From Athripsodes cinereus (lineage: Eukaryota > Arthropoda > Insecta > Trichoptera > Leptoceridae): 64,000 bases of DNA. The notes beneath the pieces are model-generated. The model was not told where the DNA came from. It searched no databases and saw nothing but the letters and a program-made list of their open reading frames with translations. The stretch lies in assembly GCA_947579605.1 (NCBI GenBank), contig OX388325.1, forward strand, positions 15,061,572 to 15,125,571, given 5' to 3'. The first letter of the stretch is position 1, and each line of letters begins with the position of its first letter. The translations under genes were made by a program, and so were the position numbers. Positions 46,202-57,803 of the stretch are shown here, piece by piece.

Positions 46202-46360
46202 CATAAGTGGGATCATCATCATCTCTGTCAGTCCCTTAATTCTGAGGATCGTGACCATCATGCTTCGTTTTGTAGACCATCTGTCTCCATGTTGAGCGAT
46301 CCTTCGCCATGTGCAAGGCCCTGTGTAGTGAGCTCTGTGTGGCCTTCTTAATAAGTGGGA
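46202..46360 (-). pseudogene. LINE fragment (family F)
   Basis: GTCAGTCCCTTAATTCTGAG, GATCGTGACCATCATGCTTC and CTGTGTAGTGAGCTCTGTG match 30018-30244. It marks a limit beyond which sequence is unlikely to be fzr UTR. Confidence 0.6.
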
Positions 46361-47150
46361 TAGTCAAATTCAAATGTATTTATTCAACATTTATACAATA
46401 TATTACACAAAAAAGCATAGAAAAAATAACACCATGGATACATTATTGTATTATCAAGGTGCAGCAAACTAGTAAGATATCTACTGTGTCTCGCCGCACA
46501 TAATCAGTGTACTTATTACTTGTAATGCAAATTTCGCACAAATTAAACAAGCGGAATAAATACTCCGTGCAGTGAAGGTACAGGTCGTCCTCTCTGTGAT
46601 ATTATATTTAAGATAGGTGACAATATCACCGCTGCAACGTTCATGCCGTCTCAGCATAGTAAATGATCTCCCACTTGATTGCATTGATGAAACATTCTCT
46701 CTGTTCTAATAAAACTTAACATATTCAGGATAAGTGATACACTCATCACTGTTAACACTACAGTACTCGCGCCTTCAATTACTCATTGAGTGCACGCGCG
46801 AGGCACATGTGTCACCCATTACCATAAGAAATTTTGAGTATTAAATTTAAAGTATTGAGTATTCAGAAAAACAAGTTATTATATTATACATCAGCTTTAT
46901 CTTAACCATATACAGTTAAAGGTCAACATAAATTGTCTTAAATTTTATAATTATGAACAAAACAATAAACTTCTATAAAAATAACGTATTTTGGACTTGT
47001 TGAGGTCAGCACCGTTTTGAACTATAGGAACATTCTAAATTATCAAGAAACTTGTATCATTATAATGTTTTATATTATATCCTTACTATTCAATCATAAT
47101 ATCATCGCTATCGGGAAAATAACAACTTACGTACAAAATAAGTATGTATA
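46361..47150. other. Gene-free stretch with repeat traces
   Basis: Includes a LINE-tail-like TCAAATTCAAATGTATTTAT (46366) and a decayed family C piece at about 46655-46760. No gene. Confidence 0.45.
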
Positions 47151-47393
47151 CTACTACTATACCATCACGGCATATCACACAAGTGGGGTAGCCAGCAGAC
47201 CAGCTGCATATAAAACATGCAAGCTGACTTCTCCGTGCCAATATAAAATTAAGACATTCAGGATGGGTGGCAAACCTCATCGCCGAATTTAAGATGTAAA
47301 ATGTCTTATTTTTTCGAACACCTGCCTTTTACAGGGCACTCGAAAACTTACGGAGAAGAGTGGGAGACCAATTCTTTACCGGGTGCTCCACGG
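47151..47393 (-). repeat. Interspersed repeat family C, near full-length
   Basis: Reference copy: CTACTACTATACCATCACGG, GTGGGGTAGCCAGCAGACC, CATGCAAGCTGACTTCTCCG, GGATGGGTGGCAAACCTCAT, CACTCGAAAACTTACGGAG, ATTCTTTACCGGGTGCTCC. In the opposite orientation the element ends CCGTGATGGTAT plus a trinucleotide run, like a LINE/SINE 3' end. No ORF is conserved among copies. Confidence 0.8.
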
Positions 47394-48418
47394 GATGTAT
47401 TTCACTCGTGATATTTCGTTTCTCGAGAGCTTTGAACAACCCAGGAACTTTGTTGCTATAGCTGTAAATGCGCTGTGACGACTGTTGTGCTGCTGATGGG
47501 AAGTATGTCTCATATTTGAGGAATATCTAAAAGAACAGCACTGTATCGCAGTGCGTTCTGAAATTATTTATCAATTTTACATAGTGGGTCACTGTAGTGT
47601 TAAACTAAAGATACTACACCTTACTTTTACAAGTCTCTTGAAAACTTGGTTACCGAGCGCCAGATCTTATGTTTGCCGCGGTTGCCATGGAACATTGAAA
47701 AGTTAAATGTCTTATCCATTAGTTTTTACGATTACCTGCCTTTAACAGTGTTAGTGGGACACTGGAAAACAACTTACAAAAAAGAGTGGGAGAACTATTC
47801 TATACCTGGAATAGATAAAATGAAAAGAAATTGGAATATTTGTATTGACGTACAGAAAAATTATTTTTCTTTATAAAATATATATATATCGATCGCCTAG
47901 TTTCATAAGCCAGACATCTCAGAATTTTTGAAAATTGATTTGTCTTATGTAATATGTGATATTCTTTTGATTCCACAAACAAATAATTCAAAAATCAATT
48001 ATTTTGAGAATATTTTGTTTGTGTATTTTACGTTAAAAACAAATATTTGTCTGTGGTTTTGGTAGTTTGTATTATCATTCGCCCTTCAATATTCCTCCTG
48101 GGAACACAGAATAGAAACAGACATCCTGCTCCATTTATTCCAGTTGAGGCAGTTCTTTCCACTATATTTCTAGCACTAGACCATCGAAATATTAAAGTTA
48201 GGAGTTTATTTATTCATCGAAGAGGGTACCACCTCACATCCGGATATTTCAAGAGTTGTAGACTCCCATTAATCCGAACATTCAAATCAAAACTGTTCTC
48301 ACATCCGTGCCATTGGGCAGGCCTGGAGGGTCTGCTGGCCAAAACTATCATTGTTGGAATCTTTTCTACTACACTCTCTAAAATACACAGCATTTATTTG
48401 CTTTTTTATGATAATATT
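47394..48418. other. Gene-free stretch
   Basis: The 143-codon ORF at 48047-48478 (+) runs into a family C copy and shows no domain; treated as chance. A GGATATTTCAAGAGTTGTAG word near 48241 recurs near 38958. Confidence 0.45.
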
Positions 48419-48665
48419 ACTACTACTACCATACCATTTCGTCATATCCCACAAATGGGGCTAACTGCAAGTAATTAACTCACAAATTATTGTCCTTTAT
48501 GTGCCAATAAAAGTAATAAGACAGACAGGATGGGTGGTACCTACACCTCATCCATCACTCAATTGTAGATGTTAATTGTCTCACATGTGAGGTTTTACGA
48601 ACATCTGCTATTTACAGGACACTGAAAAACTTGCAGAAAAGAGTGGAAGATGTATTCTTTACTTA
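48419..48665 (-). repeat. Interspersed repeat family C copy
   Basis: ACTACTACCATACCATTTCG, CACAAATGGGGCTAACTGC, GGATGGGTGGTACCTACACC, CAGGACACTGAAAAACTTGC. Confidence 0.75.
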
Positions 48666-48764
48666 GGACATATTCACATTAAAATTGTTAGTCTATGGAA
48701 TTGGGCAATCGATATGTTTCGTGTACTCTTTTGGTAAAAAGGATTCAACTGTAAAAATTTATAC

Positions 48765-49290
48765 AACTACTACTATACCATCTTAGCCGGCATGCTCCAA
48801 AAGTGGGGTAATCGGCGGATATAGTATATTGTCGTTGCATATTCAAAAAGGGACATGTGAATTCATAAATATTTTGACATTTCCAGAATAAACTGCTTAT
48901 AATGACATCGTAACCATTTTATAAAGTGATTCTTAGTATCAAATATTAAAATTCAATAGGTACTTAAAGAATAATATCACATGCCAATAAAAAGTTTAAA
49001 CTACAATTTTAATGCCTTAATCAACAATTTTAAAAGAGAATGCCCAAATAAAAATGTGCGCACATGTCTCTTTTTGAATATGCAATGACAATACGTAATA
49101 AATATACAAATTGTCTCTCCGTACCAATAAAAAATTGAGACATTCAAGATGAGTGACATTATTAACCTAATCATTGTTGAATTAATAATGTTAGACGTTT
49201 TATAAACACTTGCTTTTTTTACATGATGCTGTGAATGACAGGTGTTTGTAAAACGTTAGCAGGGGACTCCACAATTTGTATGCGAAGTAT
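48765..49290 (-). repeat. Family C copy interrupted by a MITE
   Basis: ACTACTACTATACCATCTTA and AAAGTGGGGTAATCGGCGGA, then after the inserted element, AATAAATATACAAATTGTCT and ATTGAGACATTCAAGATGAG. Confidence 0.65.
48828..49092. mobile_element. TIR MITE inside family C
   Basis: Left ATTGTCGTTGCATATTCAAA then AAGGGACATGTG; right CACATGTCTCTTTTTGAATA then TGCAATGACAAT. The 32-bp ends pair with two mismatches. The inside is AT-rich and non-coding. A deleted relative is at 44530-44605. Confidence 0.75.
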
Positions 49291-50191
49291 ACATTCCTTT
49301 GGATCTTTTTTACTGACACGGTACACGTTGAAAATGTAGTGTGATTTTTTTGCGTGTTTTTAAAACATATGTACTGTATAATTTTGAGTGTGATTTGACG
49401 CGTGGTTTTTGTTGTCAATGATATATTTGTGCAATTTAGAGTTATCTTTTAGTTTTATATAGTTACTTTATTTAATATGTTTTATTTTTTTTAGTTGCTG
49501 TTTATTTTATTGTATATCTTTTTGTAAATTATTTCCGCATTTCTGTTTGTCAAACACAACTGAACCAAGTCAATCAAAAACTTAAATATTTTTTAAAATA
49601 AATTTGAGAATAAATCACAACTAAAGAAATGGGTTTTTTTACAATTAAAAGTTAAACATTATTTTTTTTGTCGTATTATTTCATTATTATATAATTTTCA
49701 CTGATTTAAATTTATTGCATTCAGTTTCATCACGATGGCAACACTATGCATTTGCACTACGAGGATGATTTTGAACAAAATATCATTTGTTGTTGCTTCG
49801 GGACATTAAATTGGTTTTAGATTGTGATTGACTCACTCAAACAATTGTGCCCATAATGGAGCACATTGCTATTTATAATAAGTTTTTTTTTTGTGTTTTC
49901 TCTATGCCTGTTGGCGTATATAAGTTTTCAAATAAATAAATGAAATGTGCTATTTCGATCCTCAAAGATCCCATACAAATATATAGACCGTAGCCCTCTA
50001 AGCACCAAATCAAATTGGAGTCCTGGAATTTTCGTATGTGTATTTTTTGGTGAAAGAATTTATCAAATACCACTTACCGTTTTTGAGGACGGCCCGTGTA
50101 TTTGTACGAGGATATCGGTTCTATGAAGACATATTACAAACACTGCAAAGGTATATCCTATATTTTATTGTATTCACAAATATGCAAAGAT
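49291..50191. other. Gene-free stretch
   Basis: AT-rich; no gene or assignable element. Confidence 0.45.
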
Positions 50192-50331
50192 AATTCACAC
50201 AGATCGAGCTAGTCCCAAACTTAGATTGAATCTTGTATTGTGGGTACTAACGTGACGATACACATATATACAATGCACTACACACATATACATGTAGCAC
50301 CCAGACCCAGGACAATTTCAAAAAGGTCATT
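50192..50331 (-). mobile_element. SINE family B, head missing
   Basis: TTCACACAGATCGAGCTAGT, TGAATCTTGTATTGTGGGTA and CCCAGACCCAGGACAATTTC; stops before the tRNA-like head. Confidence 0.7.
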
Positions 50332-50522
50332 ATAACAATAGTATCTAGAAAATCTGGATGTGTAAAACTATAGCACATATTTAAATTTTCTAATCAAACT
50401 AAATACGGACATCGCAATAAAAAATAAAATAAAAAATTTGTAAATAAATAACACATCAATTAATTAGCGATTCCAACAGAAAATGTTATTTTATACCGCT
50501 TCATAGAACCAACCTTCCTTAA

Positions 50523-51018
50523 CCACTTAGCTGCGGATTACATGCATGCAAGTATTGTCAAAATTATGTGCAACTTGCGAATTACATGTATGCATGTAAT
50601 TGTACTTTATGGTTAGAATAATCGTTTCTATGACAAACACCACGGAAGATAAAAAGAACACATAGAAGTTTAACTTGATAAATTAACATCGTTTACACAA
50701 CATACATACAATGTATAAGTCAGTGTTGATATGTTTGTCGACTAATTTCCGCGCAAATCGGCCGCCATATTGGTACTTTAGTATGAAAACAAAGCTATAT
50801 CATGGAATTTCTTGTTCGTTCATTATTTATAAACTTAGTTAATGTCAGAATATTTTTTGAAGCTACAAATTACTATCGATGATTTTTATAAGCTGTGGTA
50901 AGAAAAAAAACTTAACAATTAGAATAATTAGTGAATTCACATCAACTTTTAGTTTTTGTGGAAATTAATTCAGCACAGGGTGTATGTCACTTATGCATAA
51001 TATCTAGCAGCTAAGTGG
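50523..51018. mobile_element. piggyBac-like non-autonomous element, TTAA flanks
   Basis: Perfect 12-bp ends CCACTTAGCTGC and GCAGCTAAGTGG, each directly flanked by TTAA (50519-50522 and 51019-51022). The tetranucleotide duplication TTAA is the hallmark of piggyBac-type insertion. Subterminal TACATGCATGCAAG and TACATGTATGCATGTA words are near the left end. No transposase ORF in the 496 bp. Confidence 0.75.
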
Positions 51019-51591
51019 TTAATAATTTCAGGTACTGTAAATTGTTTTCAAATAAGAATTTTTTTAATACATAAAATAATTTATATGTCTAAATATGGGT
51101 ACACTGATAGCGAGAGGGTTAACTAATATGACAATTCTGCTTTTGTTTATTATTTCATTTTATTTGAGTCAAAAGTATTTGTATCGATGTTATTTTTGTT
51201 TTATAAATATATATGTACCGAGGATTTTCAATATTTTCTAGTTAATAAGATAGCTTATTACATATTTAATTTATTTATGTAAAGAAAAAAGATAAAATCT
51301 ACATAACATAACCTACCTTTAGTATAAAAATTATAAAATTTGTATTTTTAGTTGTTAGATTGTATTTAATTAATCGTAATTTAGAAGAAAACAAATTTAT
51401 TTCTATTGTATGAAAGAAATGTTGTTGCACTTTTATAACTTTGATTTTGCAAAATGATGATGATGAGAAACAGTGTTTTAACTTTTTATTTGTGTTAAAT
51501 GATAAACTTTAATGCAATAAATACACAGGGTGTCCACTAGCAGGGTGATAGAGGACCGCAATATTCATTGAACCAACTTACTTACCATATT
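51019..51591. other. Gene-free stretch
   Basis: AT-rich, nothing recognised. Confidence 0.4.
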
Positions 51592-52146
51592 GACTGTGCT
51601 CAGGACAAAGGCTTCAAACCACATTAATAAAATTTTGTAGGAGACGCAAAAAATTATATGATAAAGAAAATGTCAAATTATTATCATTATTATTTTACCA
51701 TCTTATTGTAATGTAGTTTTTTTGTTTTGTCTTAAAAATTCAAGAGAAAGTATTCAAATATTATCAAGTTATATGCAAAAAATGTTGATTAAATCCTTTG
51801 TCCTTTAGTCCTTTGTACTGACAGAATTTAGCAACATGTAAAAGAGATATAAATATCTCATGTTTGGGGTTATGTGGTTTGATGCCTTTTACCTTGCCGT
51901 AAAATTATGTCTGGATGAAATTTATGGTGTTAATAATGAAACTCATGCTATTGGAGTCCTTTATCTTATTCGATATTTGCAATTAAGTCCTAGAAAAAAA
52001 ATGTATTTTGCTTTTTCTATAAAAACTAGACGTTTGGGGATTGAATCCTTTTACCAGAATGTGTACAAGACACAAATGATTGATTTCGAATCATAAAACC
52101 ACTTTTGCCAAAATTGTGGTTTTATGACTTTGTCCTGAGCACAGTC
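51592..52146. mobile_element. TIR element of 555 bp
   Basis: Left GACTGTGCTCAGGACAAAG and right CTTTGTCCTGAGCACAGTC are exact inverses over 19 bp, with similarity continuing to AAACCAC/GTGGTTT. An internal ATGTGGTTTGATGCCTTTT (about 51870) echoes the arm. A 78-codon ORF (51860-52096) inside has no known motif. Superfamily and target duplication undetermined. Confidence 0.7.
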
Positions 52147-54145
52147 GGCATGTTAGGAGTCATTAGCTTGTTTATGTTTTTTTTAGTTAATCCGTGTTAG
52201 TTCATCGAAAAGCAAAAAAATAATATGAACGAGGTTTTTTCATTTTAAAATATGATCATTCAAAATATTTGTAAACATTAATTAGATTCTTTCATAAAAT
52301 TACCACAAACAAAAAAGTTGTGCCTCTGCGATAAAATCACCCTCCATAGGTACATAATATATTGATTGTATTTGATATTGTAACACGTGTAAAATTTCTT
52401 ATAATCAATGCACAGTAAAGAATCCACACATAAATATTTGAGTCGGTTCGTATGTGCGTATGTCCTCAATGGACTCTGAAATAAGGAAAGACAGAAGTAA
52501 AATAATACACTCTATACGAGGTCTCATCTCCTGGGCAGGTTTAAGGCAAAAAACATTTTAAATATCTTATGTATTGATAAAGATATTACAATTTTAATGA
52601 GATTCCCATACATTCGCTTGACAAAATTGCCAAGCGAATGTATGAAAATCCAATATTTATAGTCAAACATTTTTCATTGTATTGAATTAATTTCAAAATG
52701 GATGTAACAATAAATAAAACAATACTGAAACTAAATAATTAGGGACTGTTTACATAATGAAACATTGTGATTGCTAATGACAAAAAATCCTGAATTATGA
52801 GAATAAAAATTGCATATATTTGACATTTTGAGCTATTTTCATAATGGAGGATATTATGAGACCATAGAAATCCATACTGTAGAATAAGAATAGTATTATG
52901 TAAAAAATCCATAAACAATGTTAATTGATTTTTTGTATAAATAAATACAAAAGTACCTCGGTACTAGCCATAAGAACCTATTTATTTTCGCCTAATATTT
53001 TTCTTTACTTTTCATGGCAAATCACTTGAAGATTTATGTAGGTACTACAAACTAAAAATACCAATTTTAACCCATGTATTTGCACGGTTTCTGTTTATTT
53101 AAACCCGAGCAATGCCGGGCTACAAAAGCTTGTAAATAAATAAAAGTCAAATAATGCAAAAAATAAACAGCTTCTTTCAACCCAAATATCTGCAACATTG
53201 CAATTTATATTTTATGATTATTTTGTGAGTGAAGTTGGTTTGAATAAAAATTTTATTTTAAGAAATAAAGAGTTTGAACAATGATTTTGATGTCGTTACG
53301 AACAATTATTTTCAATTGGCATATCAAGTCCACATAACCTGTTTTGAATTTGCAACAACAATATGCTTTTTTTGTAAGTTAGATTATATTGAGTAAATTA
53401 AAATCAAACAAAATGTATTATTTATTTATCATATATCAGATCCAGTGATCTTTAAACTGAATTTTCTATATTTCATTTTTTTGTTGATCTTTATTATTCT
53501 ATTCTATTTTATATCCATTCATATAAAATTGTACGTTAACAAATTCTAATGTTAATATTCTCTATGGTATGTATGTGTACCATCATAAATAACACATCTC
53601 AAAAATGAAGTAATCAGTGGATATGTATGTATATAATGTTTTGTAAAATATCTTATTTAGCTGCCAGTTCCATAAAGATAAGATTCTCTTTAAGATAAAA
53701 TATGAAATATCAGCATTCTATGGTAACTACTAGAAGTTTTTTTATCTATGTAAATTTAATGACACTTTCTTTTTTATGAAACCCTTAAGTGTTTGAATTT
53801 TTTTTTTTGTTTTCCTAACCAGCCTAGAGCTATTATTAAGTATTTTACACCTTTCGTACCTCTTCTCTGTATCAAAGTGTTCATCTATAAATTACCTTCT
53901 AGCCATTTCTGCATTTCATCCTGAACACCCCCTCGATTAACCATAAGGATCTACATCCCAAAGCAGATACAATTAGAATCACAAATTCACTATGCCTGTG
54001 GAACACAAGAAAATTGCCGTTTTATTCTGAAAGCATTTTTGAAAGAATTATATTTCATATTTTTCGTTCCTCAATTTAAACTTTTTTCAGCAATAAAACA
54101 TGCTATTCTTTCTGAAAATCCTTATTTCATGATCATCATCATCAT
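52147..54145. other. Gene-free stretch with one hairpin
   Basis: AT-rich; only the 52607-52644 hairpin stands out. ORFs are short and motif-free. Confidence 0.45.
52607..52644. repeat. Perfect 14-bp stem hairpin
   Basis: CATACATTCGCTTG and CAAGCGAATGTATG are exact inverses around the 10-base spacer ACAAAATTGC. Not followed by a T-run; could be a MITE remnant. Confidence 0.65.
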
Positions 54146-54440
54146 CCTCCTCAACGCTCCTCTCGGGAGCACAGGGCAGAAACCAGCCTCCCCCATTCAG
54201 AGCGTATCTGCGCCAATTGCGTCACCTCTTTCCACGACATTCCCTGCGCTCTGATAGTGTTGTCATAGAAACGGTGTATTGTGAAAGAGGAACCCTTGCG
54301 AACGGAAGAACAGCGCTCTTTTTGGCCAACTATCATTGGGCATTCTCAAAACATGTCCCAGCCAGGACCATCGTCTCTCCTGTATTACGGAGATTACAGG
54401 TCTCTGCTGAGTGCGCCGGTGCACAGCATCATTTGTAACA
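54146..54440 (-). pseudogene. RTE-like LINE ORF2 C-terminus (family G), frameshifted
   Basis: The - strand reads RRWSWLGHVLRMPNDSWPKR in one frame and FYDNTIRAQGMSWKEVTQLA in another, with the GRP-rich joint deleted. Closely matches 16330-16600. Confidence 0.7.
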
Positions 54441-55079
54441 TGTTCATACCATTTGACATCCAAAATCCTTGTAATAATAAAAATATTTCATGATACAAAG
54501 TCTTATCTTTCATATGTTACATCCGCTGTTTACTCCATTTTGATAAAAGATGTACATTTTGTAAATATTACAAATATAGAGAATGTTAGGTGAAACATTT
54601 GTTAATAAAATAATTTAAATTGTATTTCATTTCTAAATATGTCACTGTGCGCTTATTGTAGATGTATTCACGCGCTTGATAAATGTTTTTAGACATATTG
54701 ACGTAAAGGTGAGGTGTATGCACCTACTATTTCATTTGATTTATGATTTTGGTATTGACGACCTGATTGTTTTATTTTAAAATAAATTAATAAATGGAAC
54801 AATATAAAATATATCTGTGTGTTATTGTTTATACTAAATTAACCTTGATAACTGTAATATTTCTGCCTGCAAAAGGAAAAAGGGGATGAATAGACTCATC
54901 GTGAAATCCAATTTATCACAGAGATATTAGTGTTATGAGACTTGTGAGGAAATCAAAACATTGTTAACATCAAGATGGAACATGACCAGGGTTGTTTTCA
55001 GACTGGTTATGGAAGGTTATTACTGGTTACTGGTACTGGTTATGGTTACTGGAAGATGACTAGGGTTTGTTTTCAGACT
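54441..55079. other. Gene-free stretch, simple repeat at its end
   Basis: AT-rich. From about 54983 the words GGTTACTGG and GGGTTGTTTTCAGACTGGTTA are repeated irregularly, ending at the LINE fragment. Confidence 0.45.
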
Positions 55080-55354
55080 GGTTACTGATCTCCGTTTGAT
55101 TCAGTCTTATAGACTACTTTTTGTTTCTCTCGTGAGGCCATTATTGGAGTATAACACTGTAATATGGTCTCCAAATTATAATATCCACATCAGTGGCTTG
55201 GAGAGAGTACAGAGAAAATTCTTGAGGCTGATCAACTATAAGTTAGGGTTACCGGTGGAAAATATTGACTACCCGGCTTTGATGAATGAGCTTCGACTCC
55301 TCAGCTTAGAAAACCGTAGAAAAGTGTTTGATCTTTGTTTTCTTCATAAGCTTC
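55080..55354 (+). pseudogene. LINE reverse transcriptase C-terminal fragment, split by LTR element
   Basis: An open frame reads LFVSLVRPLLEYNTVIWSPN, then LERVQRKFLRLINYK and LRLLSLENRRKVFDLCFLHK. The VRPLLEY-x-W and LERVQRKF-x-R blocks are typical of the end of the RT domain in Jockey/CR1-type non-LTR retrotransposons. It is 5'-truncated and cut at 55354/55355 by the LTR retrotransposon; the ORF continues by chance into the LTR. The distal half would lie beyond the window. Confidence 0.75.
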
Positions 55355-55837
55355 TGTCATGGGACCCTCATAATTTAATATCCAAAAAAATGGTACTTGT
55401 GTTGCCATCTATCGAAATCCTGTGAAAGCCCTGGCCCCTATCTAGAGAAATCGTAAATACCTTTTGATATTATCATAAAAACAGATTCCTTCTTCTTGAT
55501 CCTTTTCCGGGAGTCAGCCATTTTGGCCAGTCTCCTGCTATTCGTCTTACTATATACATAGCTGGGGCTCGCTCCAAAAAAAAAATGTCTCTTCTCTTCT
55601 ACAAAATACTGTGAGTGTCGCTATAATAATGTAATTCAGTATTAAAAACTGTGAATTGTTTTGTTTGGTGTAATAGTAATCTGTGTAACCATATTCTTCG
55701 TCAATAAACTGATCATACAACATCATGCTAGTGTTTCCTTAGTACAACCACCACAATAAATTTACCCAACGATAAACCCTGAGAGAGTCACTGAAATCTG
55801 CCGACTATGGGAGAAATGTTACAGTTTGAATGTTACA
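55355..55837 (+). repeat. 5' LTR (~483 bp)
   Basis: Starts TGTCATGGGACCCTCAT and ends GAATGTTACA, i.e. TG...CA with TGT/ACA termini. The start is fixed by the identical sequence at 63939-64000. The end is inferred from the CA preceding the primer site. Contains an AATAAA at about 55704-55709 that could serve as the poly(A) signal. Confidence 0.8.
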
Positions 55838-55840
55838 GTT

Positions 55841-55860
55841 TGGCGCTCCAACGTGATGCC
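55841..55860 (+). promoter_or_regulatory. Primer binding site, tRNA-Lys-like
   Basis: TGGCGCTCCAACGTG resembles the complement of the tRNA-Lys 3' end (TGGCGCCCAACGTG) with one extra base. It begins three bases after the inferred LTR end. tRNA identity is from memory of the animal Lys tRNA 3' end. Confidence 0.65.
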
Positions 55861-57803
55861 TAATTATTGTGGTTTTTGTTGTGTTTGAAGTGAATTTAAC
55901 AATGCATAAATGATAACATTAAATAGTGCGTAGATAAGTTCGTTACGTATCACGTGACCCACCCATGTTTCCATGCATCACCAACACACACACACTTCTC
56001 TAGAATGTTCGATCAAAAAACGGTTGAAATTCGATTACCATCACAACAAGACTGTACAACTTTGCTCTTCAAGAAATTTCACCGCGTGACCAATTAGGAC
56101 TATGATGGTGCTTCAGTGAATAATTGAATTAAATAAACAGTGCTATAAATAATAAAGAAAAAACATTTTAATAATTAAATAAGTGAGTTTTTGAATTTTC
56201 GCCTCACTACAACAAGTGTACTTCGTAAATTTCAACACATAACCAATAAAGTTATGTTAGTGCTGCAATGAACATTTGAATTGATAAATAGTGTAATAAT
56301 AACCACATTTTAATTAATAAATAATCAAGTACGATCAGATATTGTTAATGAATGGAGAATTTAAGAGATATATACAACAAGAAATTGACAAGATTGTGAA
56401 CAGATACTCCAAACTTTCCTAAGACGTCCAGATAATTTCCTTCTGATGAGATGAAGATCTCCAACGTTACAATCCCTTAAGAAGCCTGCTACCACCACTA
56501 CGAAGGATGTCTATGACGGAATTTTCTTCCTTGACGGTTCCTGACCTCCAATAGAAGGATGTCCCATGTTTTGTCATCTAGATCTGACGTTTCTTCGAGG
56601 CCTTCTTTATCCACACAGAGAACCCTTGATGCTTGATGGTTTTGAGGATGAGGAAATAAATGCTTCCTTCACTAGTAATAGACAACCTTATTCGTCTGAC
56701 TACTACACAGGTTTTTATGGAAAAATATGGTGTTGTTGTGTTCATTTTGTACTGAAATATTTTGTATACCTACTATAGATACAGTTTTTTTTTTTTTACA
56801 TGTTGTTCCATGCTTTGCCTTTTGTGCCAAAGAGATTGTAAAAATTCCAGTTTCAATTTTGCATAAATTCAAGTGATACTAGCTAAGATCATTTTACAAT
56901 TATTTGCGGAATTATTTGCTTGTTGATGTAAGATTCTACACTGAAGGATCTACAAAGTAAGAGTTGTAAATTTATAAATGTCCAGTTTGTGAAATAGTCC
57001 AAGTAAAGTTTTTTCTATATCTGGTTGAATATACTCAAGAGTAAAGAAATCAAATTTAAATTCATTGTACTTGTACCTACCTAGCGTGCGTGTCACGCAG
57101 GCTGTAGATGTATTTATGTATGGTTTGAAGTGAAATGATCATAGACCTCAATATTGCTGGAAGAGGCTTAACAAAACAGATTTGAATAATTACCAATAAT
57201 TCTTTTACTCATATGCTGGAATTGTTAATTATATGATATGTAATGTATGTAATGTTATGTCTACGATATTTCCAGGGAATGTCAAACTTTCCAGCGATTT
57301 CCAAACTTTAACAATTTAAAGAAATAATTGTTATTGATTTTTTTTCGAGTCTTATCAAAGGACAAGACTTCCAAACAATTTTTTTAGTATCCAATGGTTC
57401 CCAACTGTTGAGATTTGATGTTACAAAGGTTGCCAAATTTTTTTTGTTAACATTTTTTTTGCTTTGAGGAATTTTTTTTTTGGATTCTTGGTAGGAGTCC
57501 ATATTTCCTAGAGCAATTTTCAAACCAAGGTGTCCACTGTTTCTCAATTTTTTTTGTTTTGGAAAAATTTTTTTTCCTCTTGCAAAGAATTTTTTTTTCC
57601 TGCAAGTCCATCGCAATCTATCCAGCGCTGAAGATTGGTACGTATGATCTTTTGTCTTGTTGATTATTATTTGACAATTTTCTTTCAGATCGTCAATTCA
57701 AAACGTTTTGCATGTGCAATTTTTCTATTTCTCCTGTATAAGGATTAACTCATAAAGAAGAACCGTTTATTATTCTATTGTCATTGCAAGTTAGAATCTC
57801 AAA
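55861..57803 (+). other. Long 5' leader of the LTR retrotransposon
   Basis: About 1.94 kb without a supported ORF. The last part (57335-57600) carries many runs of 6-9 T. The lysine-rich 102-codon ORF on the - strand (57308-57616) is an artefact of these runs. Packaging signals may be here but none can be read directly. Confidence 0.6.

Noticed and set aside
48047..48478. 143-codon ORF on the + strand
   Set aside because: No recognisable domain, and its end overlaps a family C repeat; likely chance.
51860..52096. 78-codon ORF as a host gene
   Set aside because: It is internal to a TIR element and shows no motif or plausible exon structure.
57308..57616. Lysine-rich 102-codon ORF on the - strand
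   Set aside because: It arises from T-runs in the retrotransposon leader.
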